Assembly (NCBI RefSeq): GCF_004005905.1 | Contig: NZ_SACO01000002.1 | Span: forward strand, 62,001-126,000 | Reading direction: 5' to 3' | Source: Novosphingobium umbonatum | Lineage (GTDB): Bacteria; Pseudomonadota; Alphaproteobacteria; Sphingomonadales; Sphingomonadaceae | Length of the DNA stretch: 64,000 nucleotides | In this document: positions 60,252 to 64,000 of the stretch, in pieces | Numbering within the stretch: the stretch's first letter is position 1 | How the letters are laid out: the number at the start of each line of letters is the position of its first letter | The notes under the pieces: model-generated | Seen by the model: only the letters and a program-made list of their open reading frames with translations | What the model was told of the DNA's origin: nothing | Database searches by the model: none | Position numbers and translations under genes: made by a program

Positions 60252-61264
60252 GCCAGACCTATCGCGCCATCATGCTGGAGGGCCAGGCCGACAGTTTCCG
60301 CGCCGCCAGCGCGATCCGCACCTTGACCACCCGCCCCTTGGAAGCGGGTGAAGTGCTGGTCCGCAACCATTATTGTGGCATCAACGGCATTTTCGACACG
60401 CATATTGCCAAGGAAAAGGTCGATTACGTCACCATCAACTACCCCAGCTTTACCGGCGTGGAAGCCTTGGGCGTGGTGGAGGAAGTGGGCGCAGGCGTCA
60501 CCGATCTGGCCGTGGGCGATGCGGTGGTCACCACCCGCTTCCCCGGTGGCTATCGGGAAATCAACATCGCCCCTGTCGGCCATTTCGTCAAAGTACCCGC
60601 AGCCCATCCCGATTGGCTGGCGCTCTATAGCACCGGCGTAGCGGCCATGGTGGCGCTGGATGTGACCGGCCAGTTGCAACCGGGCGAAACCGTCGCGATC
60701 AGCGCGGCGGCAGGCGGTCTGGGGCAATTCATGGTGCAGATCGCGCTGCGCCGTGGCTGCCATGTGGTGGCCATTGCGGGCGGGCCGGAGAAGGCGGACT
60801 ATCTGCGCTCCATGGGCGCCCATCGCGTGGTGGATTATCGCGCGGAGGATCTGGCGCAGGTTCTGGCCGAGGAATATCCCGAAAAGCTGGATGTGGCGGT
60901 GGACACCGTCTCCGGCCCCACCCATGACGCGCTGCTGGCCAATCTGGCGCGCGGCGGCAGGCTGGTGATCGGCGGCGTGGCATCGGACCGCGTGGAGGGC
61001 GGCCCGCCCAAGGTGCTGTGCCCCCGCATCGGCCATTCCATCTATCTGAAGGGCGCCTCGGTGCGCGGTTTCATGAACGGCCTGCTCACCCAGCACTGGC
61101 CCGAAGCCCGCGCCAAATTGGCCGCCATGTATCAGGCGGGCGAATTGACCGTGCGTCTGGACCAGCCTGTCGGCGTGGGGCTGGAAAGCGTTTATGACGC
61201 GGTGGAGCGCATGTTGGCTGGAGCCTCGATGGGCAAGATCATTGTCGATGTGAGAAGCGCATGA
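60248..61264 (+). CDS. Zinc-independent medium-chain oxidoreductase (quinone oxidoreductase type)
   Basis: A 338-residue MDR protein with the opening LEAGEVLVRNHYCGINGIFDTHIAKEK and coenzyme motif AAAGGLGQFMVQIALRRGCHVVAIAGG (about 156-182). No structural zinc cluster is present. It is likely an NADPH-dependent enone/enoyl reductase. It overlaps both neighbours by 4 bases and is a second MDR in the accessory region, only distantly like the one at 44081. Confidence 0.88.
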   Translation: MSQTYRAIMLEGQADSFRAASAIRTLTTRPLEAGEVLVRNHYCGINGIFDTHIAKEKVDYVTINYPSFTGVEALGVVEEVGAGVTDLAVGDAVVTTRFPGGYREINIAPVGHFVKVPAAHPDWLALYSTGVAAMVALDVTGQLQPGETVAISAAAGGLGQFMVQIALRRGCHVVAIAGGPEKADYLRSMGAHRVVDYRAEDLAQVLAEEYPEKLDVAVDTVSGPTHDALLANLARGGRLVIGGVASDRVEGGPPKVLCPRIGHSIYLKGASVRGFMNGLLTQHWPEARAKLAAMYQAGELTVRLDQPVGVGLESVYDAVERMLAGASMGKIIVDVRSA

Positions 61265-62643
61265 CCGCCAAGCCGCAAACCCTTGCCGACAAGATCTGGG
61301 ACGCGCATCGCGTGGCCAGCACGGCGGCCGGATCAGACCTGATCGCGATTGACCGCGTGTTCCTGCATGAACGTACCGGTGCCTCGGCGCTCAAAAGCAT
61401 GGCCGCCGCAGGCCGCCCCGTGCGCGATTCCCGCCGCGTTTTTGCGGTGATGGACCATATTGTCGACACGCGCATCGGACGCGGAGACCAGACCTTGATG
61501 CAAGGCGGTCAGGCCTTCATCACCGAAACCCGCGCCGCCGCCCATGCCGCAGGCATCACCCTGTTTGACGTGACCGACCCCGATCAGGGTATCACCCATG
61601 TCATCTCGCCCGAATTGGGCATTGTGCTGCCCGGCTGCACTTTGGTCGCGCCCGACAGCCATACTTGCACGCAAGGGGCGCTGGGCGCGCTGGCATGGGG
61701 CATTGGCTCGTCCGAGGCAGAACATGCCATGGCCACCGGCGTTCTGCGCCTGCCCCGCCCCAAGACCATGCGCGTTACTTTCACCGGCGAACTGCCCGTG
61801 GGCGTGACCGCCAAGGATATGGCACTGGCGCTGATCGCGGCCCATGGCGCGGGCGGCGGCGCGGGCCATGTGGTGGAATTTGCCGGGCCTGCGGTGGAGG
61901 CTTTGGAGATCGAGGCCCGCATGACCCTGTGCAACATGGCCACCGAATTTTCGGCCATGGCGGGCCTGATCGCGCCCGATGCCAAAACCTATGCCTATCT
62001 GGCCGGACGCCGCTATGCGCCCGCCGCGTTTGATGGCGCCTATTGGGACAATCTGCGCAGCGATGAAGGCGCAGTGTTTGACCGCGAGATCATCGTGGAC
62101 GCCGCCAGCCTGAAGCCGATGGTGACATGGGGCACCAGCCCGCAACATGCCATCCCCATCGATGCGCCCGTGCCCCAAGGCCCGCAGCGTGTGCATGATT
62201 ACATCGGCCTTGCCGCTGGCGAACGGCTGCAAGGCACAAAGATCGACGTGGCCTTCCTCGGCTCTTGCACCAATGCGCGCCTGTCCGACCTGCGCCGCGC
62301 CGCCGCGCTCATCAAGGGGCGCAAGATTGCCCCCGGCATCCGGAAAGCGCTGGTCGTGCCCGGCAGCGGCGCGGTGAAGCGCGCCGCCGAAGCCGAAGGG
62401 CTGGACGAAATCTTCCGCGCGGCAGGCTTTGAATGGCGGGAAAGCGGCTGCTCGCTCTGCTTCTTTGCCGGCGGCGAGGCCTTCCCCGCAGGCAGCCGCA
62501 GCATTTCGAGCACCAACCGCAATTTCGAAGGCCGTCAGGGGCCGGGCATCCGCACCCATATTGCCAGCCCCGAAGTGGTGGTGGCCAGCGCGATCGCGGG
62601 CGTGATTGCCGATCCCCGTGAGCTGGCGGGAGAGAAGGCATGA
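61261..62643 (+). CDS. LeuC-like hydro-lyase large subunit (isopropylmalate/dimethylmalate dehydratase type)
   Basis: A 460-residue aconitase-superfamily large subunit. The three [4Fe-4S] ligands are C336 (GSCTNAR), C397 and C400 (SGCSLC), and STNRNFEGRQGPG matches LeuC. It would isomerise or dehydrate an alkyl-malate together with the small subunit encoded next. In leucine synthesis leuB usually follows; here the partner is an HMG-CoA-lyase-like gene, so a catabolic substrate such as dimethylmalate or citramalate is more likely (inference). Overlaps both neighbours by 4 bases. Confidence 0.9.
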   Translation: MTAKPQTLADKIWDAHRVASTAAGSDLIAIDRVFLHERTGASALKSMAAAGRPVRDSRRVFAVMDHIVDTRIGRGDQTLMQGGQAFITETRAAAHAAGITLFDVTDPDQGITHVISPELGIVLPGCTLVAPDSHTCTQGALGALAWGIGSSEAEHAMATGVLRLPRPKTMRVTFTGELPVGVTAKDMALALIAAHGAGGGAGHVVEFAGPAVEALEIEARMTLCNMATEFSAMAGLIAPDAKTYAYLAGRRYAPAAFDGAYWDNLRSDEGAVFDREIIVDAASLKPMVTWGTSPQHAIPIDAPVPQGPQRVHDYIGLAAGERLQGTKIDVAFLGSCTNARLSDLRRAAALIKGRKIAPGIRKALVVPGSGAVKRAAEAEGLDEIFRAAGFEWRESGCSLCFFAGGEAFPAGSRSISSTNRNFEGRQGPGIRTHIASPEVVVASAIAGVIADPRELAGEKA

Positions 62644-63227
62644 CCCCGTTCACCACACTCACCGCCGTCGCCGCGCCGCTGCTCATCGACAATGTGGACA
62701 CCGACGCGATCATCCCCAGCCGCGAGATGAAATCGACCGGCCGCACGGGTCTGGCCGAAGGGCTGTTCGCCCCATGGCGCTATGTGGAAGGGCGCGTGCC
62801 CAATCCCGATTTCGTGCTGAACCAAGACGCCTATGCGGGCGCGCAGATCATCGCGGGCGGCAGCAATTTCGGCTGCGGATCAAGCCGCGAACATGCCGTA
62901 TGGGCCTTGGCCGAATATGGCATTCGCGCGATTATCGCCCCCAGCTTTGCGCCGATCTTTGCCGCCAATTGCATCCGCAACGGGTTGCTGCCCATGGTGC
63001 TGCCCGCCGAAGTGGTGGCGCAGATCGCAGGGCAAAGCGTGGCCATCGACCTCGCCGCGCAAACCTTGTCCTGCGGCGGGGAGACCCACAGTTTCGCCAT
63101 CGATGCGGAGGCCAAGGCCATGCTGCTCGAAGGGCTGGATGCCATCGACCTCACCCTGAAATTCGGCGCCGCGATTGATGCGTGGACGCAAACCGACCGC
63201 GCCGCGCGGCCATGGATCTATCTATGA
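62640..63227 (+). CDS. LeuD-like hydro-lyase small subunit
   Basis: A 195-residue swivelling domain of LeuD type (LIDNVDTDAIIPSREMKSTGRTGLAEGLF, GSNFGCGSSREHAVWAL). It forms the active site with the large subunit just upstream (4-base overlap). The substrate-recognition loop reads PSREMKSTGR, which differs from the leucine-pathway form I would expect (PxxFLK-type), in line with a different alkyl-malate substrate; this reading is tentative. Confidence 0.9.
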   Translation: MTPFTTLTAVAAPLLIDNVDTDAIIPSREMKSTGRTGLAEGLFAPWRYVEGRVPNPDFVLNQDAYAGAQIIAGGSNFGCGSSREHAVWALAEYGIRAIIAPSFAPIFAANCIRNGLLPMVLPAEVVAQIAGQSVAIDLAAQTLSCGGETHSFAIDAEAKAMLLEGLDAIDLTLKFGAAIDAWTQTDRAARPWIYL

Positions 63228-64000
63228 CTTTCATCACCATTTCCGAAGTCGGCCCACGCGACGGGTTGCAGTCGATCAAGCCCGTCATGCCCTTGGAAGC
63301 CAAAAAGGCATGGATTGCCGCCGAGGCCGCTTGTGGCATTCCCGAGATCGAAGTGGGCAGCTTTGTGCCCCCCAGCTTGTTGCCGCAAATGGCCGATACC
63401 GCCGAACTGGTGCGCTTTGCCCGCGGGATCGAGGGGCTCAATGTGGTGGCGTTGGTGCCCAATGCCAAAGGCGCCGCCCGCGCCATCGAGGCGGGTGTGC
63501 ATGGCTTTTCCGCGCCTTTCTCGCAGAGCGAAACGCACTCGATCCGCAATGTGCGCAAGACCCATGCGCAAATGCTGGAATCCATCGCCGAAATGGGTGC
63601 CATGGCCAAGGAAGCGGGCGTGCATTTCGCGGTAGGCCTTGCCACGGCCTTTGGCTGCACCATTGAAGGTGCAGTGTCCGAAGCCGTGGTCGTGCGCAAT
63701 GCGGTGGCCAGTATCGAGGCGGGCGCGATGGAATTGAGCCTGTCCGACACCACAGGCTATGCCGATCCGGCGCAGGTCAAGCGTCTGGTGCGCGCCGTCC
63801 GCGCCGAAGTGGGCGACAAGCTGACCACGCTGCATCTGCATAATACGCGCGGGCTGGGTCTGGCCAATGCGCTGGCGGGGCTGGAGGAAGGCATCACCAC
63901 GCTGGACGCCTCGCTGGGCGGGCTTGGCGGCTGCCCCTATGCGCCGGGCGCTTCGGGCAATCTGGTGACCGAGGATCTGGTGCTGATGCTCAATGCCATG
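63224..64000 (+). CDS. Hydroxymethylglutaryl-CoA lyase family protein (truncated by window end)
   Basis: The first 259 residues are in the window and remain open to its end. HMG-CoA-lyase marks are EVGPRDGLQ near residue 8, LHLHNTRG and GLGGCPYAPGASGN with the active-site Cys. Family enzymes cleave HMG-CoA or (citramalyl-like) hydroxyacyl-CoA to acetyl-CoA or pyruvate plus a keto acid. Coming after LeuCD-like subunits, it could perform the final C-C cleavage of a branched hydroxy acid-CoA. ATG overlaps the LeuD stop by 4 bases. Confidence 0.9.
   Translation, partial: MTFITISEVGPRDGLQSIKPVMPLEAKKAWIAAEAACGIPEIEVGSFVPPSLLPQMADTAELVRFARGIEGLNVVALVPNAKGAARAIEAGVHGFSAPFSQSETHSIRNVRKTHAQMLESIAEMGAMAKEAGVHFAVGLATAFGCTIEGAVSEAVVVRNAVASIEAGAMELSLSDTTGYADPAQVKRLVRAVRAEVGDKLTTLHLHNTRGLGLANALAGLEEGITTLDASLGGLGGCPYAPGASGNLVTEDLVLMLNAM

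Overview
The window reads as an ordinary chromosomal segment of an aerobic, GC-rich alphaproteobacterium, most likely a sphingomonad (Novosphingobium/Sphingobium type). This is inferred from two large TonB-dependent receptors next to catabolic operons, a UPF0262 gene, ftsEX and imuAB-dnaE2 arranged as in alphaproteobacteria, and a direct-repeat LexA box (GAAC-N7-GAAC). Genes are packed tightly: most neighbours overlap by 4 bases (ATGA) or 1 base (TGATG). No gene-free stretch exceeds 300 bases. I saw no rRNA, CRISPR array, insertion sequence, integrase or phage genes.

Region by region. 0.1-1.3 kb: rplK-rplA (minus) with a terminator. 1.5-5.9 kb: a small catabolic unit with an IclR regulator, a MetE-C-terminal-like methyltransferase and a zinc alcohol dehydrogenase (minus), facing two SnoaL-fold proteins (plus). 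5.9-20.5 kb: housekeeping genes: cdd, a membrane-anchored GH25-like protein, UPF0262, dnaB with an upstream DnaA box, rpoZ, ftsH, metXW, hisC-tyrA, the ftsE-ftsX-ydcF-plsC operon, a zinc-ribbon membrane protein and tRNA-Leu(GAG). 20.6-33.5 kb: a maltodextrin-type locus: TonB receptor, flavin-dependent tryptophan-halogenase-like protein, two GH13 enzymes and a GH97 alpha-glucosidase on the minus strand; a LacI regulator and an SLC45-type sugar transporter on the plus strand. Two near-identical CGTATACC operator candidates flank the regulator. 33.6-39.0 kb: the SOS mutasome imuA-imuB-dnaE2 behind a LexA box.

39.2-64.0 kb is accessory catabolic DNA without an obvious known substrate. It holds a TonB receptor followed by an isochorismatase-fold amidohydrolase, two PuuE-like NodB-fold proteins and an MDR reductase; two MFS transporters bracketing a tandem alpha/beta-hydrolase fusion; a seven-gene minus-strand operon (dimeric barrel protein, SDR, MmgE/PrpD, VOC, alpha/beta hydrolase, membrane protein, unknown); and a divergent plus-strand operon (SAM methyltransferase, small unknown, FAD reductase/dehydrogenase, VAO-type flavoprotein, MDR, LeuC-like, LeuD-like, HMG-CoA-lyase-like, the last cut by the window end).

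This last region is the best candidate for an undescribed system. My reading, which is inference, is uptake of an exotic small molecule through the outer membrane, opening of an amide or ureide linkage, redox and methyl-transfer chemistry by the two flavoproteins and the methyltransferase, and end processing of a branched hydroxy-dicarboxylate by PrpD-, LeuCD- and HMG-CoA-lyase-type enzymes. No dedicated regulator is encoded in 39-64 kb, and the substrate cannot be named from sequence alone.
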